From an uncultured bacterium (GTDB taxonomy: Bacteria; Acidobacteriota; Thermoanaerobaculia; Multivoradales; JAHEKO01), in the NCBI GenBank assembly GCA_905479655.1, contig CAJQNK010000162.1:1-37958 (forward strand): a stretch of 37,958 nt of DNA, in the 5' to 3' direction. Within the stretch, counting starts at the first letter, position 1. Each line of letters starts with the position of its first letter. Below are positions 26,980-34,280 of this stretch, in pieces. A program made the position numbers and the translations under genes. The notes below the pieces were generated by a model. It was not told where the DNA came from. It searched no databases and was given only the letters and a program-made list of their open reading frames with translations.

Positions 26980-28926
26980 ATGCTCAAGGTCTTCCGCGAC
27001 AATCTCAAATACCTCAGCCCGGTCCTCTGGGCCGTCGTCGCCGTCTTCGTCCTGTTCGTCTTCGTGGACTTCGGCGCCACGGTGCCGACGGGAAGCGCCC
27101 CGAACGACAGTGCGGTCACGGTCGGCGACCGCGAGGTGACGTTCTCCGAGTTCAGGAGCCGCTACCAACGGATGGAGGAGGTCTACCGGCAGGCCTACGG
27201 CGAGCAGTTCTCGCCCGAGCTGGCCCGGCAGATGGGCTTGCCTCTCCAGGTCCTCAACTCCCTCGTGGCGGAGAAGGTCCTGCTGGCGGAGGCCGAGCGG
27301 TCGGGGCTCGCCGCGACCGACGAAGAGGTGCGCCGACGCATCCTCGAGCTCGATGTCTTCCGCACGGCCCAGGGCGCCTTCATCGGCGAAGCGGAGTACC
27401 AGAGGATCCTGAAGACCAACGGGCTCTCGAGCGACGAGTTCGAGACCAGCCTCCGGCGCGAGATCCTCACGGGCAAGCTCCGCCAGGTCGTGGCGCACAA
27501 CGTCTACGTTCCCGCCAGCGAGGTGGAGGAGGCCTATCGCGACCAGACGGAGAGCGCCGCGATCCGCTACCTCCGCCTGCCCGCCACCGAGATGTCCGGC
27601 GAGATCGAGCCCACCGACGATCAGATCACCGGCTGGTACGACGCCAACGCCGAGGAGCTGCGACGGCCGGAGCAGCGGCGGGTCGACTACCTGCTCGTCG
27701 ACACGGCCCGCGTCCGCGAGTCGATCGAGGTAGGTGACGACGAAGTGCGCGAGTACTACGACCTGCACCTCGACGAGTTCACCCAGAACGAGCAGGTCCG
27801 GGCCCGCCACATCCTCCTCGAGGTCGGAGCAGACGACGAGGACGCCGTCCGCGGCCAGCTCGAAGCGATCCGTGGCCGGATCGAGGGCGGGGAGGACTTC
27901 GCGGACCTCGCGCGCGAGCTGTCCAGTGATCAGGGAACCCGGGAGGACGGCGGCGATCTCGGCTACTTCGGGCGCGGCCGGATGGTGAAGGAGTTCGAGG
28001 ACGCGGCTTTCGGCGCCCCGGTGGGTGATCTCGTCGGCCCGTTCCGCAGCCCCTTCGGTTTCCACCTCGTGGAGGTCCTGGACCGCTTGGAGGCGGGGCC
28101 TCGGCCCCTCGACGAGGTCGCCTCGACCGTCCGTAGCCGGCTGGTGGCCGAGCGGGCACGCTCGGGCACCGAGGCCAAGGCACGGCAGCTCGCCGAACGG
28201 ATCCGGGCCGAGGACCTGAAGTCGGAGGAGGCCCTGCAGAGTCTGTCCGCCGAGGACGAGAGCGTGGTCTTCGCCTCCGCCGGGCCCTTCGGAGAGCACG
28301 ATCCGATCCCGGGGATCGGCCGCGGAACCCCGTTCACCACCGCCGCCTTCGGCGCGGAGGCCGGCGAGGTCTCCGGGCCCGTGCAGGTCGCCCGCGGCTG
28401 GGCGATCCTCCGACTGGAGGAGATCGTCGAGCCCCGGGTTCCCCCGCTGGCGGAGGTCCGGGACCAGGTTCGGCGGAGCGTCGTCACGGAGATGGGCCTG
28501 GAGCTGGCCCGGGAGCGGATGGCCGGCGCGCGGGAGCGACTCGCCGCCGGCAGCACCCTGGAAGAGGTGGCGGAGGAGCTCGGGCTCGAGATCATCGACA
28601 GCGGCACCTTCCAGCGTACCGGGCCGGCGGGCAACCTGGGCGACGCGCCGGCGGTCCGCGAGGCGGTGTTCGAGCTGTCCCAGGGCGACCTCGGCGGGCC
28701 GGTGACGCTCGACGCCTCGGTCGTGCTGTTCCAGGTGGCCGAGCGGGTGGCTTTCGACCCGACGACCTACGCCGCGCTGAGCGAGCAGACCCGTAACAAC
28801 CTCCAGACGCAGCGCGTGGACCAGCTCCTCGCCTCGCTCGTCGAGCGGCGGCGGGAGGAGATGGGGGTGACCTACAACCGCCAACTCCTCGAGTCCTTCG
28901 ACCTGCTCGACGAGACCCAGGGCTGA
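26980..28926 (+). CDS. Membrane-anchored parvulin-type chaperone/isomerase (PpiD-like)
   Basis: The 648-residue protein has an N-terminal signal anchor (about 12-32) and a SurA_N-like helical chaperone region (about 40-190). Its parvulin rotamase domain spans about 268-368 (VRARHILLEV ... GGDLGYFGRGRMVKEFEDAAF ... SPFGFHLVEV), followed by a second, degenerate rotamase-like and C-terminal helical region. This is the layout of PpiD, which helps newly secreted proteins fold in the periplasm. ATG with GGAGGGT upstream. Divergent from the mre operon. Confidence 0.9.
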   Translation: MLKVFRDNLKYLSPVLWAVVAVFVLFVFVDFGATVPTGSAPNDSAVTVGDREVTFSEFRSRYQRMEEVYRQAYGEQFSPELARQMGLPLQVLNSLVAEKVLLAEAERSGLAATDEEVRRRILELDVFRTAQGAFIGEAEYQRILKTNGLSSDEFETSLRREILTGKLRQVVAHNVYVPASEVEEAYRDQTESAAIRYLRLPATEMSGEIEPTDDQITGWYDANAEELRRPEQRRVDYLLVDTARVRESIEVGDDEVREYYDLHLDEFTQNEQVRARHILLEVGADDEDAVRGQLEAIRGRIEGGEDFADLARELSSDQGTREDGGDLGYFGRGRMVKEFEDAAFGAPVGDLVGPFRSPFGFHLVEVLDRLEAGPRPLDEVASTVRSRLVAERARSGTEAKARQLAERIRAEDLKSEEALQSLSAEDESVVFASAGPFGEHDPIPGIGRGTPFTTAAFGAEAGEVSGPVQVARGWAILRLEEIVEPRVPPLAEVRDQVRRSVVTEMGLELARERMAGARERLAAGSTLEEVAEELGLEIIDSGTFQRTGPAGNLGDAPAVREAVFELSQGDLGGPVTLDASVVLFQVAERVAFDPTTYAALSEQTRNNLQTQRVDQLLASLVERRREEMGVTYNRQLLESFDLLDETQG

Positions 28927-28952
28927 CGGCCCGAGCGGAGGCCGGGGAGGAC

Positions 28953-29241
28953 ATGGAAGACGGCTCCGTTCCCCGATCGCCGAAGCAGGGGGCCGGGACG
29001 ACGGCCGTTCCCGAGCAACCCTCTGCTCGCCTGCTGCGACCTCGCGACCCTGGCGGCGGCCTGTCACCGACGCGGAGCGACGCTGGTCGTCGACAACACC
29101 TTCGCGATCCCGATCCTGCAGCGATCGGTCGAGCTCGGGGCGGACCTCGTGGTGCACAGCGCCACGAAGTTCCTCTCCGGGCACAGCGACGTCGTCGCCG
29201 GCGTCGACCTCGAGCGTGACCTCCTGACCGCCCTGGCCTGA
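28953..29241 (+). pseudogene. Internally deleted remnant of a Cys/Met-metabolism PLP enzyme
   Basis: From 29011 one frame reads [20 protein letters not shown], then [13 protein letters not shown] and [18 protein letters not shown], ending at TGA 29239-29241. This is the core of cystathionine gamma-synthase/lyase-type enzymes, including the PLP-binding lysine in SATKF. The upstream start with a ribosome site (GGGGAGGAC-ATG at 28953, MEDGSVPRSPKQGAGTTA) is in another frame and could be the original N-terminus. That suggests an internal deletion of over 100 codons with a frameshift, plus loss of the C-terminal half. Intact relatives have about 390 residues. It follows ppiD by 26 bp. Confidence 0.75.
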
Positions 29242-29303
29242 CCGCCCCCTCCCGACGAGCCCGCGCCGCCTCCAAGACTCGGTTCCGCCCGCTCGGAGCA
29301 GCC

Positions 29304-29320
29304 TGACGCTCTCCTGACGA
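29304..29320. promoter_or_regulatory. Direct repeat of TGACG at 11-bp spacing (possible activator site)
   Basis: TGACGCTC at 29304 and TGACGAGG at 29315 are exactly 11 bp apart. The first octamer is identical to the three-fold repeat in front of the BTAD regulator (36607-36636). CCAAGAC (29272-29278) and GTCTTGG (29322-29328) flank the pair as an inverted repeat. SARP/BTAD regulators are known to bind direct repeats spaced 11 bp, so this may be a target of that protein. A weak -10-like TGGGAT lies at 29326. Confidence 0.45.
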
Positions 29321-29384
29321 GGTCTTGGGATCCTGCAGCTGCGTCGGGGGCTCAACGGCTCACGACGAGCAGCAAAGGCAGCAC

Positions 29385-29500
29385 CGGTCGCCACCTCGAG
29401 AGAGGCGGCACCGCACCCCGCGGCGACGGAGACGCCGCGAAGAAGCGCACCCCCCTACCGTAGGCGGGACCGGCTCCTCCAGAACGGTCCCGCCTTTCCT
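29385..29500 (+). ncRNA. Candidate structured small RNA ending in a terminator
   Basis: Three hairpins follow each other. The first, 29385-29413, has stems CGGT/ACCG, GCC/GGC and CTC/GAG around a GAGA loop. The second is CGCGGCG/CGCCGCG at 29419-29439. The third is the terminator at 29463-29494. No reading frame with a credible start and codon usage fits the segment. The nearest gene upstream is a pseudogene and the next gene has its own promoter, so the terminator has no obvious protein-coding client. A small RNA starting after the repeats at 29304 is one explanation; the tail of the dead gene's transcript is the other. Confidence 0.35.
29463..29500 (+). terminator. Intrinsic terminator
   Basis: GGCGGGACCG (29463-29472) pairs perfectly over 10 bp with CGGTCCCGCC (29485-29494) around a 12-nt loop and is followed by TTTCCTTT. 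It points along the plus strand, 68 bp before ruvA. Confidence 0.8.
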
Positions 29501-29555
29501 TTGTCCGGCGACCCTGCCCTCTCTCCGACGACCCTGCTGACCGCGACCGACGGGC

Positions 29556-29561
29556 TATGAT
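29556..29561 (+). promoter_or_regulatory. -10 box for a leaderless ruvA transcript
   Basis: TATGAT ends 6 nt before the GTG start at 29568, so transcription should start at the initiation codon. There is no Shine-Dalgarno sequence. The -35 region is weak. Confidence 0.6.
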
Positions 29562-29567
29562 CGGCCG

Positions 29568-30167
29568 GTGATCGGACACCTGAGGGGCCAGATTCGCTCG
29601 AGCACGCCCGAGGTCGTGATCCTCGACGTGGGCGGTGTGGGCTACGAGCTGCACGTCCCCATCTCGACGTACTACGAGATCGAGCGTCGGAGCCCGGGGG
29701 AGGAGATCTCCCTCCATGTCCATACCCATGTCCGGGAGGACGCCCTGGCGCTGTTCGGCTTCTGGACGCTGCGCGAACGGCGGCTGTTCGAGCGCCTGAT
29801 CGGCGTCACGGGGATCGGACCCCGACTGGCCCAGGTCGTCCTCTCGGGCATGGCGGCGAAAGAGCTGCTCACGGCGCTCGCCGCGAGCGATCTCGGGCGG
29901 CTGGTGAAGATCCCCGGGGTCGGCAAGAGGACGGCGGAGCGCATGGTGGTCGAGCTGCGCGACAAGGTCGCGGACCTGGCGGCGGAGCTTCCCGCGACGC
30001 AAGCCCCCTCGGGGCCGGCCGACGAGGACCTGGTCGAGGCCCTGGTCAACCTCGGGTACCGCCGCGCGCTGGCGGAGAAGGCCGTCACGACGAGCCATGC
30101 CGAGCTGCCCCAGGCCGAGTTCGCCGATCTCCTGCGCGCCGCCCTGCGCCGACTGTCGAAGGTCTGA
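29568..30167 (+). CDS. ruvA: Holliday junction DNA helicase subunit RuvA
   Basis: The 199-residue protein is a complete RuvA. It has an OB-fold domain (MIGHLRGQI ... VGGVGYELHVP), helix-hairpin-helix motifs LIGVTGIGPRLAQVVL and LVKIPGVGKRTAERMVVELRDK, and the C-terminal RuvB-contacting domain (EDLVEALVNLGY onward). It binds four-way junctions and loads RuvB for branch migration. The GTG start gives the canonical MIGHLRG N-terminus. No ruvC lies in the window; the stretch upstream is a pseudogene and non-coding DNA. ruvB follows after 50 bp. Confidence 0.97.
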   Translation: MIGHLRGQIRSSTPEVVILDVGGVGYELHVPISTYYEIERRSPGEEISLHVHTHVREDALALFGFWTLRERRLFERLIGVTGIGPRLAQVVLSGMAAKELLTALAASDLGRLVKIPGVGKRTAERMVVELRDKVADLAAELPATQAPSGPADEDLVEALVNLGYRRALAEKAVTTSHAELPQAEFADLLRAALRRLSKV

Positions 30168-30205
30168 ACGCCGGGTCCGCCCCGCGTTCGAGCCGGACCG
30201 ACCGG

Positions 30206-30211
30206 TAGAAT
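30206..30211 (+). promoter_or_regulatory. -10 box for a leaderless ruvB transcript
   Basis: TAGAAT ends 6 nt before the ATG at 30218, the same geometry as in front of ruvA. There is no Shine-Dalgarno sequence, so ruvB may have its own leaderless message besides read-through from ruvA. Confidence 0.6.
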
Positions 30212-30217
30212 GCGCCG

Positions 30218-31243
30218 ATGGACTCCCGATCCGGACTTCTCGCCGGCGCCCCCGAGCCGGACGACCTGAGGGTCGAGTCGTCCCTGCGGCCGCGACACCT
30301 GGACGAGTACGTCGGTCAGGAGAAGATCGTGGACAACCTGCGGGTCTTCGTGCGGGCGGCGATCGAGAGGCGCGAGGCGCTGGACCACGTCCTGCTGTTC
30401 GGGCCGCCCGGCCTGGGCAAGACCACCCTGGCGCACATCATCGCCGCGGAGATGGGGGCCCAGATCCGCTCGACCTCGGGCCCGGTCCTGGAGCGGGCCG
30501 GCGACCTGGCCGCGGTGCTCACGAACCTGGAGGCGGGCCAGCTCCTGTTCATCGACGAGATCCACCGACTCGGACCGACCGTGGAGGAGATCCTCTACCC
30601 GGCGCTCGAGGACTTCCAGCTCGATCTGGTGATCGGCCAGGGTCCCGCGGCCCGCATCGTCAAAATCGACTTGCCACCGTTCACCCTGGTGGGCGCCACG
30701 ACCCGCGCTGGCCTCATCACCTCCCCGTTGCGAGCCCGATTCGGCATCGTCCACCGACTGGACTTCTATTCGCCGGACCACCTCGCGCAGATCATCCACC
30801 GCTCGGCCCGCCTGCTGGAGATCGAGGTCGACGACGAGGGCGCCCGCGAGATCGCCGGGCGTAGCCGGGGGACGCCGCGGATCGCCAACCGCCTGCTACG
30901 CAGGGTGCGGGACTTCGCGCAGGTCCAGGGCGACGGGGCCATCGGCAAGGTCTCGGCCCGCGATGCCCTCGGCCAGCTCGAGGTGGACGAGTTCGGCTTC
31001 GACGAGGTCGACCGCAAGATCCTGGGGACCCTGATCGAACACTACGACGGCGGACCGGCCGGCATCCAGGCCCTCGCCGCCGCCGTGGGCGAGGACCGGG
31101 GAACCCTCGAGGATCTCTACGAGCCCTTCCTCATCCAGGAGGGGTTCATCCAGCGCACACCACGAGGCCGCGTCGCGACCCGAAGGGCCTACGACCACCT
31201 CGGCTACCCTCGACCCAGCGGCGGGGACCGAACCCTGTTCTGA
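30218..31243 (+). CDS. ruvB: Holliday junction DNA helicase subunit RuvB
   Basis: The 341-residue AAA+ motor has Walker [10 protein letters not shown], Walker [10 protein letters not shown], sensor [19 protein letters not shown], arginine segment [17 protein letters not shown], and the winged-helix end [20 protein letters not shown]. The N-terminal [15 protein letters not shown] is typical. Complete and of normal length; it drives branch migration with RuvA. Confidence 0.98.
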   Translation: MDSRSGLLAGAPEPDDLRVESSLRPRHLDEYVGQEKIVDNLRVFVRAAIERREALDHVLLFGPPGLGKTTLAHIIAAEMGAQIRSTSGPVLERAGDLAAVLTNLEAGQLLFIDEIHRLGPTVEEILYPALEDFQLDLVIGQGPAARIVKIDLPPFTLVGATTRAGLITSPLRARFGIVHRLDFYSPDHLAQIIHRSARLLEIEVDDEGAREIAGRSRGTPRIANRLLRRVRDFAQVQGDGAIGKVSARDALGQLEVDEFGFDEVDRKILGTLIEHYDGGPAGIQALAAAVGEDRGTLEDLYEPFLIQEGFIQRTPRGRVATRRAYDHLGYPRPSGGDRTLF

Positions 31244-31271
31244 GCGCGGGAGCCCCCGCTCCTGGCCCTCC

Positions 31272-32162
31272 ATGCGGCGCACGGTCCTGATCTACAACCC
31301 CCGCGCCGGGCGGTGGCGGACCCGCGCCCGGGTGGGACGCATCGTGGCCGGCCTGCGTCGTCTCGGCTACGAGCCCGAGTCGATCGAGACCGAGGCGCCC
31401 GGCCACGCGACGCGGATCGCGCGCGACCACGCGGGGCGGGGCGTGGAGGTCGTCTTTGCCTTCGGCGGCGACGGCACCCTGCGCGAGGTCGCCGCGGGGC
31501 TCCTGGGATCGGACACCGCCCTGGCCCCGCTGCCGGGTGGCACCGTGAACGTGGTGCCCTACGCCTTCGGTCTCGACGGCGGGGCGGAGCGCGCGGTCGA
31601 GAGGCTCGGCGACGCCACGATTCGCGAGATCGACGTCGGGCTGTGCGGGGACGAGCCGTTCCTGATGATGGCGTCCGGCGGGCTCGACGCTCACGTCCTC
31701 GCCCACGTGCGCTCCGAGAAGAAGCGGAGATTCGGCCGTTTGGCGGTCGCCGCGACCGCCCTGCGAACGGCCGGCAGCTACGCCTACCCCGAGAGCGAGC
31801 TGTCGCTGGACGGCGAGACCCTGCGCGGCACGTTCTTCTCGGTGTCGAACCTGCCGTTCTACGGCGGGCCATTCCGCATCGCCCCCGAGGCCCGGGTGGA
31901 CGACCGAACGCTCGACCTGGTCGTCTTCGCGGGCAGCGGGCGGGCGACCCTGGGCTTCGCGCTCGACCTGGCCCGCGGCCACCATGCCACCCGCGACGAC
32001 GTCATGATCCGGCGCGTTCGCAGAGTCCGCTGGCTGGAGGGGAGCGACGTCGCCATCCAGCTCGACGGCGACATCCTGCCCGGGCTCGCGCCGCCACTCG
32101 AGATCCGCCTGGCGGCGGACAAGCTGCGCCTCCTGGTGCCGCGTAGTCATCAGCGCGTGTAG
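31272..32162 (+). CDS. Diacylglycerol/sphingosine-kinase-like lipid kinase
   Basis: The 296-residue protein has the DAGK catalytic fold: YNPRAGR at the N-terminus, nucleotide motif GGDGTLREV (65-73), and PLPGGTVNVVPYAFG in place of the usual LGTGN segment. The second domain contains NLPFYGGPFRIAPEARVDDRTLDLVV and a C-terminal QLDGD. Family members phosphorylate diacylglycerol or related lipids (YegS/DgkB type); the substrate cannot be fixed here. It starts 28 bp after ruvB and its stop is 9 bp before the next start, so it is likely part of a ruvAB-lipid kinase-acyl-CoA synthetase run. Confidence 0.88.
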   Translation: MRRTVLIYNPRAGRWRTRARVGRIVAGLRRLGYEPESIETEAPGHATRIARDHAGRGVEVVFAFGGDGTLREVAAGLLGSDTALAPLPGGTVNVVPYAFGLDGGAERAVERLGDATIREIDVGLCGDEPFLMMASGGLDAHVLAHVRSEKKRRFGRLAVAATALRTAGSYAYPESELSLDGETLRGTFFSVSNLPFYGGPFRIAPEARVDDRTLDLVVFAGSGRATLGFALDLARGHHATRDDVMIRRVRRVRWLEGSDVAIQLDGDILPGLAPPLEIRLAADKLRLLVPRSHQRV

Positions 32163-32171
32163 CCTGACCTC

Positions 32172-34265
32172 ATGTCCTCGCTCGACCCCGTCTTCTCTCC
32201 CTGCTCCGTCGCCGTCGTCGGCGCCTCCACCCGCCGGGACTCCATCGGCTTCGCGCTCCTCCACAACCTCGTCCTGAGTGAGTTCCAGGGAGCCGTCTAT
32301 CCGGTCAATCCAGGGGCCCGCGTGATCCATTCGCTGCGCGCGTACCCGAAGGTGACGGCGATCCCGGATCCGGTGGACCTGGCGGTCATCCTGGTGCCGC
32401 GGGCCGCCGTGGCGGGCGTCGTCGCGGACTGTGTCGAGCACGGCGTTCGAGGCCTGGTCGTGATCAGCGCCGGCTTCGCGGAGACCGGCGCCGAGGGCGC
32501 CGCTCAGGAGAAGGCGCTGCGCGAGCAGGTCCGGGTTGCCGGGATCCGCATGATCGGCCCGAACTGCATGGGGGTGATCAACACCGACCCGGAGATCCGC
32601 CTCAACGCCACCTTCGCCCCGGTCCCGGCCCGACGCGGCTCGATCGGGTTCGTCAGCCAGTCCGGAGCCCTCGGCGTCGCGATCCTCAACGTGGCCGAGG
32701 AGCTCGGCATCGGGCTCACTCAGTTCGTCTCCATCGGCAACAAGGCCGACGTCTCGGGCAACGATCTGCTCGAGTACTGGGAGCACGACGAGGCCACCCG
32801 CCTGGTCTGCATGTATCTCGAGTCGTTCGGCAATCCCCGGCGTTTCACCGAGATCGCCAAACGGGTGAGCCGGAAGAAGCCGATCCTCATCGTCAAGTCC
32901 GGGCGCACGGCCGCCGGGGCGCGGGCGGCCAGCAGCCACACCGGCGCCATCGCCGGCACGGACGTCACCGTCTCGGCCTTCCTCGAGCAGTGCGGGGTGC
33001 TGCGGGCCGACACAATCGACGAGCTGTTCGACATGGCCCGGGCGCTCGACCGTTGTCCGCTGCCCCGCGGCAAGCGGGTCGCGATCGTCACCAACGCCGG
33101 CGGACCGGCCATCATGGCCACCGATTCATGCGTCAACCTCGGCCTCGAGATGGCCGACCTCGGCGCCGCGACGCGAGAGCGGCTCGGCCAACTGCTGCCG
33201 CCCCAGGCGAGCCTCGAGAACCCGGTCGACATGATCGCGTCGGCGGCCGAGACCGAGTACCGCGAGTCGGTCGGGGCCGTGCTCGGCGACCCCGGCGTCG
33301 ACCTGGTCCTGGCCATCTTCGTGACCCCGTTGCTGGTGCACCCCATGGACGTGATGGAGGCGATCGCGGAGGCCGCCCGGGGCTCGGACAAGCCGGTGCT
33401 CTGCGTGATCATGGCGACGGAGGAGTTCTACGAGGTGGTCCGCGCGCGCACCGACCTGCCGCCCGTCTACCGCTTCCCGGAGTCGGCGGCCAAGGCGCTG
33501 GCGCAACTCGCCCGCTACGCCGCCTGGCGCCGGACACCCGTCGACCCGGAGATCCCGCGCTTCGAGGTGGACGACGAGGCGGTGGCGGGCGTGCTCGCCC
33601 GGACCGAGGACGGCTATCTGCCGGAGGGCGACGCTCTGCGCCTGCTGGAGCTCTACGGCATCCCCGTGGTCCGGTGGCGCGAGGCGACGAGCCGGCGGGA
33701 GGCGCTGGCCGCGGCCGAGGAGATCGGCTACCCCGTGGTGCTCAAGGCGAGCGCGGAGGGGCTGGTGCACAAGAGCGACGCCGGCGCGGTGGCGCTGGAC
33801 CTGCGCGACGGCGACGAGGTCGCGGAGGCGCTCGACTCCATGACCGCCTCGCTCGTCGCCGCCGGCCAACCGCCCAGCGAATGGCTGCTCCAGGAGATGG
33901 CGCGGGGGGGCCACGAAGTGATCTTCGGCATCTCCACCGACCCGCGCTTCGGCCCGCTCCTGATGTTCGGCCTCGGCGGCCGCTACGTCGAGGTGTTCCG
34001 TGACGTCCGCTTCGGAGTCACGCCGCTCGCCGCCACCGAGGCGCGCCAGATGGTCCGCGGGATCCGCGGCTTCCCCCTCCTCGAGGGTGTGCGCGGCGAC
34101 GCTCCGGCCGACACGGAGCGGCTGGAGGAGATCCTCTTGCGCATCGCCCAGCTGGCCCAGAGTCACCCTCGGGTCCGCGAGCTCGACATCAACCCCTTCC
34201 TGGCCGCTCCGCGCGGCGGCAAGAGCCGAGCGCTGGACGTCCGGGTGAGGGTCAGCCGAGAGTAG
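32172..34265 (+). CDS. Acetate/acyl-CoA synthetase (ADP-forming), fused alpha-beta
   Basis: The 697-residue protein combines the CoA-binding and succinyl-CoA-synthetase-like alpha half with an ATP-grasp beta half. Alpha-half signatures are VAVVGAST, YPVNPG, MIGPNCMGVIN, FVSQSGALGVAIL and SIGNKADVSGNDLLEYW. The phospho-relay histidine is H256 in SSHTGAIAG. The beta half carries GYPVVLKASAEGLVHKSDAGAV, EVIFGISTDPRFGPLLMFGLGG and ELDINPFL. It should interconvert acyl-CoA plus ADP and Pi with acid plus ATP. No acetyltransferase (GNAT) domain is present, so it is not a Pat-type acetyltransferase. TAGCCT ends 6 nt before the ATG, but it overlaps the preceding stop codon. Confidence 0.9.
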   Translation: MSSLDPVFSPCSVAVVGASTRRDSIGFALLHNLVLSEFQGAVYPVNPGARVIHSLRAYPKVTAIPDPVDLAVILVPRAAVAGVVADCVEHGVRGLVVISAGFAETGAEGAAQEKALREQVRVAGIRMIGPNCMGVINTDPEIRLNATFAPVPARRGSIGFVSQSGALGVAILNVAEELGIGLTQFVSIGNKADVSGNDLLEYWEHDEATRLVCMYLESFGNPRRFTEIAKRVSRKKPILIVKSGRTAAGARAASSHTGAIAGTDVTVSAFLEQCGVLRADTIDELFDMARALDRCPLPRGKRVAIVTNAGGPAIMATDSCVNLGLEMADLGAATRERLGQLLPPQASLENPVDMIASAAETEYRESVGAVLGDPGVDLVLAIFVTPLLVHPMDVMEAIAEAARGSDKPVLCVIMATEEFYEVVRARTDLPPVYRFPESAAKALAQLARYAAWRRTPVDPEIPRFEVDDEAVAGVLARTEDGYLPEGDALRLLELYGIPVVRWREATSRREALAAAEEIGYPVVLKASAEGLVHKSDAGAVALDLRDGDEVAEALDSMTASLVAAGQPPSEWLLQEMARGGHEVIFGISTDPRFGPLLMFGLGGRYVEVFRDVRFGVTPLAATEARQMVRGIRGFPLLEGVRGDAPADTERLEEILLRIAQLAQSHPRVRELDINPFLAAPRGGKSRALDVRVRVSRE

Positions 34266-34280
34266 CGGGGCGCGCGCAGG

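Noticed and set aside
28953..29219. An 88-codon gene starting at the ATG with a good ribosome site
   Set aside because: After about 20 codons the sequence is a frame-shifted reading of the PLP-enzyme remnant, so only the original start is real.
29325..29540. Possible small peptide gene read from TTG 29325 across the terminator
   Set aside because: It is arginine-rich, passes through the intrinsic terminator, lacks a ribosome site and resembles no known peptide class.
32172..34265. Protein lysine acetyltransferase of the Pat type
   Set aside because: There is no GNAT domain at either end, and the alpha and beta synthetase halves are complete.
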